Shown here piece by piece: positions 1 through 15,500 of a stretch of DNA of 64,000 nt. Origin of the DNA: Calendula officinalis (Eukaryota; Streptophyta; Magnoliopsida; Asterales; Asteraceae). The position numbers and the translations under genes were made by a program. Numbering within the stretch: position 1 is the first letter of the stretch; the number at the start of each line of letters is the position of its first letter. The notes beneath the pieces were generated by a model. The model did no database searches. It had not been told where the DNA came from and was given only the letters and a program-made list of their open reading frames with translations. The stretch spans positions 13,522,501-13,586,500 of the forward strand of contig OY970835.1 in assembly GCA_963853835.1 (NCBI GenBank). Direction: 5' to 3'.

Positions 1-1200
1 ACCATGGTTATGGGTTATGGACACCTATTACTTGTAAAATGGATATCTAAAGGATATTGGTCATGGCTAGTAGTTATAATGGTTCAAGGGCCATCGATAT
101 GAGTTATGGACATGTACTGATTATAATGATTCAATGGCCTCTGTTATGGGTTATGGGTACCTATTACTTGTAAAATGCATATCTATAGGCTATTGCTCAT
201 GGCTAGTAGTTACAATGGTTCAAGGGCCATCGATATGAGTTATGGACATCTAGTGGTTATATTGGTTCAAGGGCCATGGTTATGGGTCATGGACACCTAT
301 TACTTGTAAAATGGATATCTGTAGGCTATTGGTCATGGCTAGTAGTTATAATGGTTCAAGGCCATCGGTATCAGTTATGGGCATCTAGTGGTTATAATTG
401 TTCAAGGGCCGTGGTTATGGGTTATGGACACCTATTACTTTTAAAATTGATATCTATTGGCTACTGGTCATTGCTAGTAGTAATAATGGTTCAAGGGCCA
501 CCAGTATCAGTTATGGACATCTAGTGGTTATAATGGTTTAAGGACCATGGTTATGGGTTATGCACACCTATTACTTGTAAAATGCATATATATATGCTAT
601 TGCGCATGGCTAGTAGTTATAATGGTTCAAGGGTCATCAGTATTAGTTATGGACATCTAGTGGTTATAATGGTTCAAGGACCATGGTTATGGGTTATGGA
701 CACCTATTACTTGTAAAATGGATATCTATAGGCTATTGGTCATGGCTAATAGTTATAATATTTAAAGGGCCATCAGTATCAGTTATGGACATGTAGTGGT
801 TATAATGGTTCAAGGACCATGGTTATGGGTTATGGACACCTATTACTTGTAAAATGGATATCTATAGGCTATTGGTCATGGCTAGTAGTTATAATGGTCA
901 AGGGCCATCTATATGAGTTATGGGCATCTAGTGGTTATAATTGTTCAAGGGCCATGGTTATGGGTCATGGACACCTATTACTTGTAAAATGGATATATGT
1001 AGGCTATTGGTCATGGCTAGTAGTTATAATGGTTCAAGGCCATCGGTATCAGTTATGGGCATCTAGTGGTTATAATTGTTCAAGGGCCGTGATTATGGGT
1101 TATCGACACCTATTACTTTTAAAATGGATATCTATAGGCCACTAGTCATTGCTAGTAGTAATTGATGGTTCAAGGGCCATCAGTATCAGTTATGGACATC

Positions 1201-4200
1201 TAGTGGTTATAATGGTTCAAGAACCATGGTTATGGGTTATGGACACTTATTAATTGTAAAATGGATATCTGTAGGCTATTGGACATGGCTAGTAGTTATA
1301 ATGGTTAAAGGGCCGTCAGTATCAGTTATGGACATCTAGTGGTTATAATGGTTCAGGGACCATGGTTATGGGTTATGGACACCTATTACTTGTAAAATGG
1401 ATATCTATAGGCTATTCGTCAAGGCTAATAGTTATAATGGTTCAAGGGCCATCGGTATCAGTTATGGGCATCTACTGGTTATAATCGTTCAAGGGCCATG
1501 GTTGTGGGTTATGGACATCTATTACTTTTAATATGGATATCTATAGGCTATTGGTCATGGTTAGTAGTTAGAATGGTTCAAGGGCCATCAGCATCAGTTA
1601 TGGACATCTAGTGGTTATAATGGTTCAAGGACCATGGTTATTGGTTATGGACACCTATTCCTTGTAAAATGGATATATATAGGCTATTGGTCATGGCTAG
1701 TAGTTATAATGGTTCAAGGGCCATCGATATGAGTTATGGACGTCTAGTGGTTATAATGGTTCAAGGACCATGGTTATGGGTTATGCACACCTATTACTTG
1801 TAAAATGGATATCTATAGGCTATTGCTCATGGCTAGTAGTTATAATGGTTCAAGGGCCATCGATATGAGTTATGGACATTTAGTGGTTATAATGGTTCAA
1901 TGACCATGGTTATGGGTTATGGACACGTATTACTTGTAAAATGGATATCTGTAGGCTATTGGTCATGGCTAGTAGTTATAATGGTTCAAGGGCCATCGGT
2001 ATCAGTTATGGGCATCTAGTGGTAATAATTGTTCAAGGGCCGTGGTTATGGGTTATGGACACCTATTACTTTTAAAATGGATATCTATAGGCTACTGGTC
2101 ATTGCTAGTAGTTATAATGGTTCAAGGGCCATCAGTATCAGTTATGGACATCTAGTGGTTATAATGGTTCAAGGCCCATGGTTATGGGTTATGGACACCT
2201 ATTACATGTAAAATGGATATCTATAGGCTATTGGTCATGGCTAGTAGTTATAATGGTTCAAGGGCCATCAGTATCAGTTATGGGCATCTATTGGTTATAA
2301 TTGTTCAAGGGCCATGGTTATGGGTTATGGACATCTATTACTTTTAATATGGATATCTATAGGTTATTGGTCATGTTAGTAATTATAATGGTTCAAGGGC
2401 CATCAGCATCAGTTATGGACATCTAGTGGTTATAATGGTTTAAGGACCATGGTTATTGGTTATGGACACCTATTCCTTGTAAAATGGATATATATATATA
2501 GGCTATTGGTCATGGCTAGTAGTTATAATGGTTCAAGGGCCATCGATATGAGTTATGGACGTCTAGTGGTTATAATGGTTCAAGGACCATGGTTATGGGT
2601 TATGCACACCTATTACTTGTAAAATGCATATCTATAGGCTATTGCTCATGGCTAGCAGTTATAATGGTTCAAGGACCATCGGTATCAGTTATGGACATCT
2701 AGTGGTTATAATGGTTCAAGGACCATGGTTATGGGTTATTTACACCTATTACATGTAAAATGGAAATCTATAGGCTATTGGTCATGGCTAGTAGTTATAA
2801 TGGTTCAAGGGCCATCGGTATCAGTTATGGGCATCTATTGGTTATAATTGTTCAAGGGCCACGGTTATGGGTTATGGACATCTATTACTTTAATATGGAT
2901 ATCTATAGGCTATTGGTCATGGTTAGTAATTAATATGGTTCAAGGGCCATCATTATCAGTTATGGACATCTAGTGGTTATAATGGTTCAAGGACCATGGT
3001 TATTGGTTATGGACACCTATTACTTGTAAAATGGATATCTATAGGCTATTGGTCATGGCTAGTATTTATAATGATTCAAGGGCCATCAGTATCAGTTATT
3101 GACATCTAGTGGTTATAATGGTTCAACAACCATGTTTATGGGTTATGGACACCTATTACTTGTAAAATGGATATCTATACGCTATTAGTCATGGCTAGTA
3201 GTTATAATGGTTCAAGGGCCATCGATATGAGTTATGGAAATGTAGTGGTTATAATGGTTCAATGGCCTTGGTTATGGGTTATGGACACCTATTACTTGTA
3301 AAATGGATACTATAGGCTATTGGTAATGGCTACTAGTTATAATGGTTCAAGGGCCATCAGTATCAGTTATGGGCATCTAGTGGTTATAATTGTTCAAAAA
3401 CCATGGTTATGGGTTATGGACACCTATTACTTGTAAAATGGATATCTGTAGGCTATTGGACATGGCTAGTAGTTGTAATGGTTCAAGGGCCGTTAGTATC
3501 AGTTATGGACATCTAGTGGTTATAATGGTTCAAGGACCATGGTTATGGGTTATGGACACCTATTACATGTAAAATGGATATCTATAGGCTATTGGTCATG
3601 GCTAGTAGTTATAATGGTTCAAGGGCCATCGGTATCAGTTATGGGCATCTATTGGTTATAATTGTTCAAGGGCCATGGTATGGGTTATGGACACCTGTTA
3701 CTTGTAAAATGGATATCTATAGGCTATTGGTCATGGTTAGTAATTATAATGGTTCAAGGGCCATCAGTATTAGTTATGGACATCTAGTGGTTATAATGGT
3801 TCAAGGACCATGGTTATGGGTTATGCACACCTATTACTTTTAAAATGCATATCTATAGGCTATTGCTCATGGCTAGTAGTTATAATGGTTCAAGGGCCAT
3901 CGATATGAGTTATGGACATTTAGTGGTTATAATGGTTCACGGACCATGGTTATGGGTTATGGACACCTATTTCTTGTAAAATGGATCTCAGTAGGCTATT
4001 GGTCATGGCTAGTAGTTATAATGGTTCAAGGACCATCGGTATCAGTTATGGACATCTAGTGGTTATAATGGTTCAAGGACCATGGTTATGGGTTATTTAC
4101 ACCTATTACATGTAAAATGGAAATCTATAGGCTATTGGTCATGGCTAGTAGTTATAATGGTTCAAGGGCCATCGGTATCAGTTATGGGCATCTATTGGTT

Positions 4201-5455
4201 ATAATTGTTCAAGGGCCATGGTTATGGGTTATGGACATCTATTACTTTAATATGGATATCTATAGGCTATTGGTCATGGTTAGTAATTAATATGGTTCAA
4301 GGGCCATCATTATCAGTTATGGACATCTAGTGGTTATAATGGTTCAAGGACCATGGTTATTGGTTATAGACACCTATTACTTGTAAAATGGATATATATA
4401 GGCTATTGGTCATGGCTAGTAGTTATAATGGTTCAAGGGCCATCGATATGAGTTATGGACGTCTAGTGGTTATAATGGTTCAAGGACCATGGTTATGGGT
4501 TATGCACACCTATTACTTGTAAGATGCATATCTATAGGCTATTGCTCATGGCTAGTAGTTATAATGGTTCAAGGGCCATCGATATGAGTTATGGACATTT
4601 AGTGGTTATAATAGTTCACGGACCATGGTTATGGGTTATGGACACCTATTTCTTATAAAATGGATATCTGTAGTCTATTGGTCATGGCTAGTAGTTATAA
4701 TGGTTCAAGGACCATCGGTATCAGTTATGGGCATCTAGTGGTTATAATTGTTCAAGGGCCGTGGGTATGGGTTATGCACACCTATTACTTGTAAAATGCA
4801 TATCTATAGGCTATTGCGCATGGCTAGTAGTTATAATGGTTCAAGGGCCATCAGTATCAGTTATGGACATCTAGTGGTTATAATGGTTCAAGGACCATGG
4901 TTATGGGTTATGGACACCTATTACTTGTAAAATGGATATCTATAAGTCATGGCTAGTAGTTATATTGGTTCAAGGGCCATCGATATGAGTTATGGACATG
5001 TAGTGGTTATAATGGTTCAATGGCCTTCGTTATGGGTTATGGACACCTATTACTTGTAAAATGGATATATAAAGGCTATCGGTCATGGCTACTAGTTATA
5101 ATGGTTCAAGGGCCATCAGTATCAGTTATGGACATCTAGTGGTTATAATGGTTCAAGGGCCATCAGTATCAATTATGGACATCTAGTTGTTATAATGGTT
5201 CAAGAACCGTGGTTATGGGTTATGGACACCTATTACTTGTAAAATGGATATCTGTAGGCTATTGGTCATGGCTAGTCGTTATAATGGTTCAAGGGCCATC
5301 GATATGAGTTATGGACATGTACTGGTTATAATGGTTCAATGGCCTTGGTTATGGGTTATGGACACCTATTACTTGTAAAATGGATATCTATAGGCTATCG
5401 GTCATGGCTACTAGTTATAATGGTTCAAGGGCCATCAGTATCAGTTATGGACATG
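1201..5455 (+). repeat. 4255-bp segmental repeat, copy 1
   Basis: First copy of a 4255-bp block of satellite duplicated directly downstream. Rare variants such as GACACTTATTAATTG (about 1243), the TATATATATA expansion (about 2490) and AATGGATCTCAGTAG (about 3978) recur exactly 4255 bp later. The left edge is near 1200, where GGACATCTAG here faces GGACATGTAG at the matching position. It holds about 31 monomers. Confidence 0.9.
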
Positions 5456-8400
5456 TAGTGGTTATAATGGTTCAAGAACCATGGTTATGGGTTATGGACA
5501 CTTATTAATTGTAAAATGGATATCTGTAGGCTATTGGACATGGCTAGTAGTTATAATGGTTAAAGGGCCGTCAGTATCAGTTATGGACATCTAGTGGTTA
5601 TAATGGTTCAGGGACCATGGTTATGGGTTATGGACACCTATTACTTGTAAAATGGATATCTATAGGCTATTCGTCAAGGCTAATAGTTATAATGGTTCAA
5701 GGGCCATCGGTATCAGTTATGGGCATCTACTGGTTATAATCGTTCAAGGGCCATGGTTGTGGGTTATGGACATCTATTACTTTTAATATGGATATCTATA
5801 GGCTATTGGTCATGGTTAGTAGTTAGAATGGTTCAAGGGCCATCAGCATCAGTTATGGACATCTAGTGGTTATAATGGTTCAAGGACCATGGTTATTGGT
5901 TATGGACACCTATTCCTTGTAAAATGGATATATATAGGCTATTGGTCATGGCTAGTAGTTATAATGGTTCAAGGGCCATCGATATGAGTTATGGACGTCT
6001 AGTGGTTATAATGGTTCAAGGACCATGGTTATGGGTTATGCACACCTGTTACTTGCAAAATGGATATCTATAGGCTATTGCTCATGGCTAGTAGTTATAA
6101 TGGTTCAAGGGCCATCGATATGAGTTATGGACATTTAGTGGTTATAATGGTTCAATGACCATGGTTATGGGTTATGGACACGTATTACTTGTAAAATGGA
6201 TATCTGTAGGCTATTGGTCATGGCTAGTAGTTATAATGGTTCAAGGGCCATCGGTATCAGTTATGGGCATCTAGTGGTAATAATTGTTCAAGGGCCGTGG
6301 TTATGGGTTATGGACACCTATTACTTTTAAAATGGATATCTATAGGCTACTGGTCATTGCTAGTAGTTATAATGGTTCAAGGGCCATCAGTATCAGTTAT
6401 GGACATCTAGTGGTTATAATGGTTCAAGGCCCATGGTTATGGGTTATGGACACCTATTACATGTAAAATGGATATCTATAGGCTATTGGTCATGGCTAGT
6501 AGTTATAATGGTTCAAGGGCCATCAGTATCAGTTATGGGCATCTATTGGTTATAATTGTTCAAGGGCCATGGTTATGGGTTATGGACATCTATTACTTTT
6601 AATATGGATATCTATAGGTTATTGGTCATGTTAGTAATTATAATGGTTCAAGGGCCATCAGCATCAGTTATGGACATCTAGTGGTTATAATGGTTTAAGG
6701 ACCATGGTTATTGGTTATGGACACCTATTCCTTGTAAAATGGATATATATATATAGGCTATTGGTCATGGCTAGTAGTTATAATGGTTCAAGGGCCATCG
6801 ATATGAGTTATGGACGTCTAGTGGTTATAATGGTTCAAGGACCATGGTTATGGGTTATGCACACCTATTACTTGTAAAATGCATATCTATAGGCTATTGC
6901 TCATGGCTAGCAGTTATAATGGTTCAAGGACCATCGGTATCAGTTATGGACATCTAGTGGTTATAATGGTTCAAGGACCATGGTTATGGGTTATTTACAC
7001 CTATTACATGTAAAATGGAAATCTATAGGCTATTGGTCATGGCTAGTAGTTATAATGGTTCAAGGGCCATCGGTATCAGTTATGGGCATCTATTGGTTAT
7101 AATTGTTCAAGGGCCACGGTTATGGGTTATGGACATCTATTACTTTAATATGGATATCTATAGGCTATTGGTCATGGTTAGTAATTAATATGGTTCAAGG
7201 GCCATCATTATCAGTTATGGACATCTAGTGGTTATAATGGTTCAAGGACCATGGTTATTGGTTATGGACACCTATTACTTGTAAAATGGATATCTATAGG
7301 CTATTGGTCATGGCTAGTATTTATAATGATTCAAGGGCCATCAGTATCAGTTATTGACATCTAGTGGTTATAATGGTTCAACAACCATGTTTATGGGTTA
7401 TGGACACCTATTACTTGTAAAATGGATATCTATACGCTATTAGTCATGGCTAGTAGTTATAATGGTTCAAGGGCCATCGATATGAGTTATGGAAATGTAG
7501 TGGTTATAATGGTTCAATGGCCTTGGTTATGGGTTATGGACACCTATTACTTGTAAAATGGATACTATAGGCTATTGGTAATGGCTACTAGTTATAATGG
7601 TTCAAGGGCCATCAGTATCAGTTATGGGCATCTAGTGGTTATAATTGTTCAAAAACCATGGTTATGGGTTATGGACACCTATTACTTGTAAAATGGATAT
7701 CTGTAGGCTATTGGACATGGCTAGTAGTTGTAATGGTTCAAGGGCCGTTAGTATCAGTTATGGACATCTAGTGGTTATAATGGTTCAAGGACCATGGTTA
7801 TGGGTTATGGACACCTATTACATGTAAAATGGATATCTATAGGCTATTGGTCATGGCTAGTAGTTATAATGGTTCAAGGGCCATCGGTATCAGTTATGGG
7901 CATCTATTGGTTATAATTGTTCAAGGGCCATGGTATGGGTTATGGACACCTGTTACTTGTAAAATGGATATCTATAGGCTATTGGTCATGGTTAGTAATT
8001 ATAATGGTTCAAGGGCCATCAGTATTAGTTATGGACATCTAGTGGTTATAATGGTTCAAGGACCATGGTTATGGGTTATGCACACCTATTACTTTTAAAA
8101 TGCATATCTATAGGCTATTGCTCATGGCTAGTAGTTATAATGGTTCAAGGGCCATCGATATGAGTTATGGACATTTAGTGGTTATAATGGTTCACGGACC
8201 ATGGTTATGGGTTATGGACACCTATTTCTTGTAAAATGGATCTCAGTAGGCTATTGGTCATGGCTAGTAGTTATAATGGTTCAAGGACCATCGGTATCAG
8301 TTATGGACATCTAGTGGTTATAATGGTTCAAGGACCATGGTTATGGGTTATTTACACCTATTACATGTAAAATGGAAATCTATAGGCTATTGGTCATGGC

Positions 8401-9710
8401 TAGTAGTTATAATGGTTCAAGGGCCATCGGTATCAGTTATGGGCATCTATTGGTTATAATTGTTCAAGGGCCATGGTTATGGGTTATGGACATCTATTAC
8501 TTTAATATGGATATCTATAGGCTATTGGTCATGGTTAGTAATTAATATGGTTCAAGGGCCATCATTATCAGTTATGGACATCTAGTGGTTATAATGGTTC
8601 AAGGACCATGGTTATTGGTTATAGACACCTATTACTTGTAAAATGGATATATATAGGCTATTGGTCATGGCTAGTAGTTATAATGGTTCAAGGGCCATCG
8701 ATATGAGTTATGGACGTCTAGTGGTTATAATGGTTCAAGGACCATGGTTATGGGTTATGCACACCTATTACTTGTAAGATGCATATCTATAGGCTATTGC
8801 TCATGGCTAGTAGTTATAATGGTTCAAGGGCCATCGATATGAGTTATGGACATTTAGTGGTTATAATAGTTCACGGACCATGGTTATGGGTTATGGACAC
8901 CTATTTCTTATAAAATGGATATCTGTAGTCTATTGGTCATGGCTAGTAGTTATAATGGTTCAAGGACCATCGGTATCAGTTATGGGCATCTAGTGGTTAT
9001 AATTGTTCAAGGGCCGTGGGTATGGGTTATGCACACCTATTACTTGTAAAATGCATATCTATAGGCTATTGCGCATGGCTAGTAGTTATAATGGTTCAAG
9101 GGCCATCAGTATCAGTTATGGACATCTAGTGGTTATAATGGTTCAAGGACCATGGTTATGGGTTATGGACACCTATTACTTGTAAAATGGATATCTATAA
9201 GTCATGGCTAGTAGTTATATTGGTTCAAGGGCCATCGATATGAGTTATGGACATGTAGTGGTTATAATGGTTCAATGGCCTTCGTTATGGGTTATGGACA
9301 CCTATTACTTGTAAAATGGATATATAAAGGCTATCGGTCATGGCTACTAGTTATAATGGTTCAAGGGCCATCAGTATCAGTTATGGACATCTAGTGGTTA
9401 TAATGGTTCAAGGGCCATCAGTATCAATTATGGACATCTAGTTGTTATAATGGTTCAAGAACCGTGGTTATGGGTTATGGACACCTATTACTTGTAAAAT
9501 GGATATCTGTAGGCTATTGGTCATGGCTAGTCGTTATAATGGTTCAAGGGCCATCGATATGAGTTATGGACATGTACTGGTTATAATGGTTCAATGGCCT
9601 TGGTTATGGGTTATGGACACCTATTACTTGTAAAATGGATATCTATAGGCTATCGGTCATGGCTACTAGTTATAATGGTTCAAGGGCCATCAGTATCAGT
9701 TATGGACATG
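5456..9710 (+). repeat. 4255-bp segmental repeat, copy 2
   Basis: Second copy of the 4255-bp satellite block, abutting copy 1. I checked many landmarks at a constant offset of 4255 and found very few differences (for example CCTGTTACTTGCAAAA near 6046 against CCTATTACTTGTAAAA near 1791). Similarity ends just after 9710, where TTCACGGACC replaces TTCAAGAACC. The few real differences argue against a simple assembly duplication of identical reads. Confidence 0.9.
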
Positions 9711-12594
9711 TAGTGGTTATAATGGTTCACGGACCATGGTTATGGGTTATGGACACCTATTTCTTGTAAAATGGATATCTGTAAGCTATTGGTCATGGCT
9801 AGTAGTTATAATGGTTCAAGGACCATCGGTATCAGTTATGGGCATCTAGTGGATATAATTGTTCAAGGGTCGTGGGTATGGGTTATGCACACCTATTACT
9901 TGTAAAATGCATATCTATAAGTCATGGCTAGTAGTTATATTGGTTCAAGGGCCATCGATATGAGTTATGGACATGTAGTGGTTATAATGGTTCAATGGCC
10001 TTGGTTATGGGTTATGGACACCTATTACTTGTAAAATGGATATATAAAGGCTATCGGTCATGGCTACTAGTTATAATGGTTCAAGGGCCGTCAGTATCAG
10101 TTATGGTCATCTAGTGGTTATAATGGTTCAAGGGCCATCAGTATCACTTATGGACATCTAGTTGTTATAATGGTTCAGGAACCATGGTTATGGGTTATGG
10201 ACACCTATTACTTGTAAAATGGATATCTGTAGGCTATTGGTCATGGGTAGTAGTTATAATGGTTCAAGGGCCATCAGTATCAGTTATGGACATTTAGTGG
10301 TTATAATGGTTCAAGGACCATGGTTATGGGTTATTTACACCTATTACATGTAAAATGGAAATCTATAGGCTATTGGTCATGGCTAGTAGTTATAATGGTT
10401 CAAGGGCCATCGGTATCAGTTATGGGCATCTATTGGTTATAATTGTTCAAGGGCCATGGTTATGGGTTATGGACATCTATTACTTTAATATGGATATCTA
10501 TAGGCTATTGGTCATGGTTAGTAATTAATATGGTTCAAGGGCCATCATTATCAGTTATGGACATCTAGTGGTTATAATGGTTCAAGGACCATGGTTATTG
10601 GTTATGGACACCTATTACTTGTAAAATGGATATATATAGGCTATTGGTCATGGCTAGTAGTTATAATGGTTCAAGGGCCATCGATATGAGTTATGGACGT
10701 CTAGTGGTTATAATGGTTCAAGGACCATGGTTATGGGTTATGCACACCTATTACTTGTAAGATGCATATCTATAGGCTGTTGCTCATGGCTAGTAGTTAT
10801 AATGGTTCAAGGGCCATCGATATGAGTTATGGACATTTAGTGGTTATAATAGTTCACGGACCATGGTTATGGGTTATGGACACCTATTTCTTATAAAATG
10901 GATATCTGTAGTCTATTGGTCATGGCTAGTAGTTATAATGGTTCAAGGACCATCGGTATCAGTTATGGGCATCTAGTGGTTATAATTGTTCAAGGGCCGT
11001 GGGTATGGGTTATGCACACCTATTACTTGTAAAATGCATATCTATAGGCTATTGCGCATGGCTAGTAGTTATAATGGTTCAAGGGCCATCAGTATCAGTT
11101 ATGGACATCTAGTGGTTATAATGGTTCAAGGACCATGGTTATGGGTTATGGACACCTATTACTTGTAAAATGGATATCTATAAGTCATGGCTAGTAGTTA
11201 TATTGGTTCAAGGGCCATCGATATGAGTTATGGACATGTAGTGGTTATAATGGCTCAATGGCCTTGGTTATGGGTTATGGACACCTATTACTTGTAAAAT
11301 GGATATATAAAGGCTATCGGTCATGGCTACTAGTTATAATGGTTCAAGGGCCATCAGTATCAGTTATGGACATCTAGTGGTTATAATGGTTCAAGGGCCA
11401 TCAGTATCAATTATGGACATCTAGTTGTTATAATGGTTCAAGAACCGTGGTTATGGGTTATGGACACATATTACTTGTAAAATGGATATCTGTAGGCTAT
11501 TGGTCATGGCTAGTCGTTATAATGGTTCAAGGGCCATCGATATGAGTTATGGACATGTACTGGTTATAATGGTTCAATGGCCTTGGTTATGGGTTATGGA
11601 CACCTATTACTTGTAAAATGGATATCTATAGGCTATCGGTCATGGCTACTAGTTATAATGGTTCAAGGACCATCAGTATCAGTTATGGACATCTAGTGGT
11701 TATAATGGTTCAATGGCCTTGGTTATGGGTTATGGACACCTATTACTTGTAAAATGGATACTATTGGCTATTGGTAATGGCTACTAGTTATAATGGTTCA
11801 AGGGCCATCGATATGAGTTATGGACATCTAGTGGTTATAATGGTTCAAGGACCATGGTTATGGGTTATGGACACCTATTACTTGTAAAATGGATATCTAT
11901 AAGTCATGGCTAGTAGTTATATTGGTTCAAGGGCCATCGATATGAGTTATGGACATGTAGTGGTTATAATGGTTCAATGGCCTTGGTTATGGGTTATGGA
12001 CACCTATTACTTGTAAAATGGATATCTATAAGTCATGGCTAGTAGTTATATTGGTTCAAGGGCCATCGATATGAGTTATGGACATGTAGTGGTTATAATG
12101 GTTCAATGGCCTTGGTTATGGGTTATGGACACCTATTACTTGTAAAATGGATATATAAAGGCTATCGGTCATGGCTACTAGTTATAATGGTTCAAGGGCC
12201 ATCAGTATCAGTTATGGTCATCTAGTGGTTATAATGGTTCAAGGGCCATCAGTATCAATTATGGACATCTAGTTGTTATAATGGTTCAAGAACCATGGTT
12301 ATGGGTTATGGACACCTATTACTTGTAAAATGGATATCTGTAGGCTATTGGTCATGGGTAGTAGTTATAATGGTTCAAGGGCCATCAGTATCAGTTATGG
12401 ACATCTAGTGGGTATAATGTTTCAAGGACCATGGTTATGGGTTATTGACACCTATTACTTGTAAAATGGATATCTATAGGCTATCGGTCATGGCTACTAG
12501 TTATAATGGTTCAAGGGCCATCAGTATCAGTTATGGACATCTAGTGGTTATAATGGTTCAAGGACCATGGTTATGGGTTATGCACACCTATTAC

Positions 12595-15500
12595 TTGTAA
12601 AATGCATATCTATAGGCTATTGCTCATGGCTAGTAGTTATAATGGTTCAAGGGCCACCGATATGAGTTATGGACATGTAGTGGTTATAATGGTTCACGGA
12701 CCATGGTTATGGGTTATGGACACCTATTTCTTGTAAAATGGATATCTGTAAGCTATTGGTCATGGCTAGTAGTTATAATGGTTCAAGGACCATCGGTATC
12801 AGTTATGGGCATCTAGTGGATATAATTGTTCAAGGGTCGTGGGTATGGGTTATGCACACCTATTACTTGTAAAATGCATATCTATAGGCTATTGCGCATG
12901 GCTAGTAGTTATAATGGTTCAAGGGCCATCATTATCAGTTATGGACATCTAGTGGTTATAATGGTTCAAGGACCATGGTTATGGGTTATGGACACCTATT
13001 ACTTGTAAAATGGATATCTATAAGTCATGGCTAGTAGTTATAAAGGTTCAAGGGCCATCGATATGAGTTATGGACATGTAGTGGTTATAATGGTTCAATG
13101 GCCTTGGTTATGGGTTATGGACACCTATTACTTGTAAAATGGATATCTAAAGGCTATCGGACATGTAGTGGTTATAATGGTTCAAGGGCCATCAGTATCA
13201 GTTATGGATATCTAGTGGTTATAATGGTTCAAGGGCCAACAGTATCAATTATGGACATCTAGTTGTTATAATGGTTCAAGAACCATGGTTATGGGTTATG
13301 GACACCTATTACTTGTAAAATGGATATCTGTAGGCTATTGGTCGGTAGTAGTTATAATGGTTCACGGGCCATCAGTATCAGTTATGGACATCTAGTGGTT
13401 ATAATGGTTCAAGGACCATGGTTATGGGTTATGGACACCTATTACTTGTAAAATGGATATCTATAGGCTATCGGTCATGGCTACTAGTTATAATGGTTCA
13501 AGGGCCATCAGTATCAGTTATGGACATCTAGTGGTTATAATGGTTCAAGGACCATGGTTATGGGTTATGCACACCTATTACTTGTAAAATGGATATCTAT
13601 ACGCTATTAGTCATGGCTAGTAGTTATAATGGTTCAAGGGCCATCGATATGAGTTATGGACATGTAGTGGTTATAATGGTTCAATGGCCTTGGTTATGGG
13701 TTATGGACACCTATTACTTGTAAAATGGATACTATAGGCTATTGGTAATGGCTACTAGTTATAATGGTTCAAGGGCCATCAGTATCAGTTATGGGCATCT
13801 AGTGGATATAATTGTTCAAAAACCATGGTTATGGGTTATGGACACCTATTACTTGTAAAATGGATATCTGTAGGCTATTGGACATGGCTAGTAGTTATAA
13901 TGGTTCAAGGGCCGTTAGTATCAGTTATGGACATCTAGTGGTTATAATGGTTCAAGGACCATGGTTATGGGTTATGGACACCTATTACATGTAAAATGGA
14001 TATCTATAGGCTATTGGTCATGGCTAGTAGTTATAATGGTTCAAGGGCCATCAGTATCAGTTATGGGCATCTATCGGTTATAATTGTTCAAGGGCCATGG
14101 TTATGGGTTATGGACATCTATTACTTTAATATGGATATCTTTAGGCTATTGGTCATGGTTAGTAATTATAATGGTTCAAGGGCCATCCGTATCAGTTATG
14201 GACATCTAGTGGTTATAATGGTTCAAGGACCATGGTTATTGGTTATGGACACCTATTACTTGTAAAATGGATATATATAGGATATTGGTCATGGCTAGTA
14301 GTTATAATGGTTCAAGGGCCATCGGTATGAGTTGTGGACGTCTAGTGGTTATAATGGTTAAAGGACCATGGTTATGGGTTATGCACACCTACTACTTGTA
14401 AAATGCATATCTATAGGCTATTGCTCATGGCTAGTAGTTATAATGGTTCAAGGGCCACCGATATGAGTTATGGACATGTAGTGGTTATAATGGTTCACGG
14501 ACCATGGTTATGGGTTATGGACACCTATTTCTTGTAAAATAGATATCTGTAAGCTATTGGTCATGGCTAGTAGTTATAATGGTTCAAGGACCATCGGTAT
14601 CAGTTATGGGCATCTAGTGGATATAATTGTTCAAGGGTCGTGGGTATGGGTTATGCACACCTATTACTTGTAAAATGCATATCTATAGGCTATTGCGCAT
14701 GGCTAGTAGTTATAATGGTTCAAGGGCCATCATTATCAGTTATGGATATCTAGTGGTTATAATGGTTCAAGGACCATGGTTATGGGTTATGGACACCTAT
14801 TACTTGTAAAATGGATATCTATAAGTCATGGCTAGTAGTTATAAAGGTTCAAGGGCCATCGATATGAGTTATGGACATGTAGTGGTTATAATGGTTCAAT
14901 GGCCTTGGTTATGGGTTATGGACACCTATTACTTGTAAAATGGATATCTAAAGGCTATCGGACATGTGGTGGTTATAATGGTTCAAGGGCCATCAGTATC
15001 AGTTATGGACATCTAGTGGTTATAATGGTTCAAGGGCCATCAGTATCAATTATGGACATCTAGTTGTTATAATGGTTCAAGAACCATGGTTATGGGTTAT
15101 GGACACCTATTACTTGTAAAATGGATATCTGTAGGCTATTGGTCATGGGTAGTAGTTATAATGGTTCAAGGGCCATCAGTATCAGTTATGGACATCTAGT
15201 GGTTATAATGGTTCAAGGACCATGGTTATGGGTTATGGACACCTATTACTTGTAAAATGGATATCTATAGGCTATCGGTCATGGCTACTAGTTATAATGG
15301 TTCAAGGGCCATCAGTATCAGTTATGGACATCTAGTGGTTATAATGGTTCAAGGACCATGGTTATGGGTTATGCACACCTATTACTTGTAAAATGGATAT
15401 CTATACGCTATTAGTCATGGCTAGTAGTTATAATGGTTCAAGGGCCATCGATATGAGTTATGGACATGTAGTGGTTATAATGGTTCAATGGCCTTAGTTA

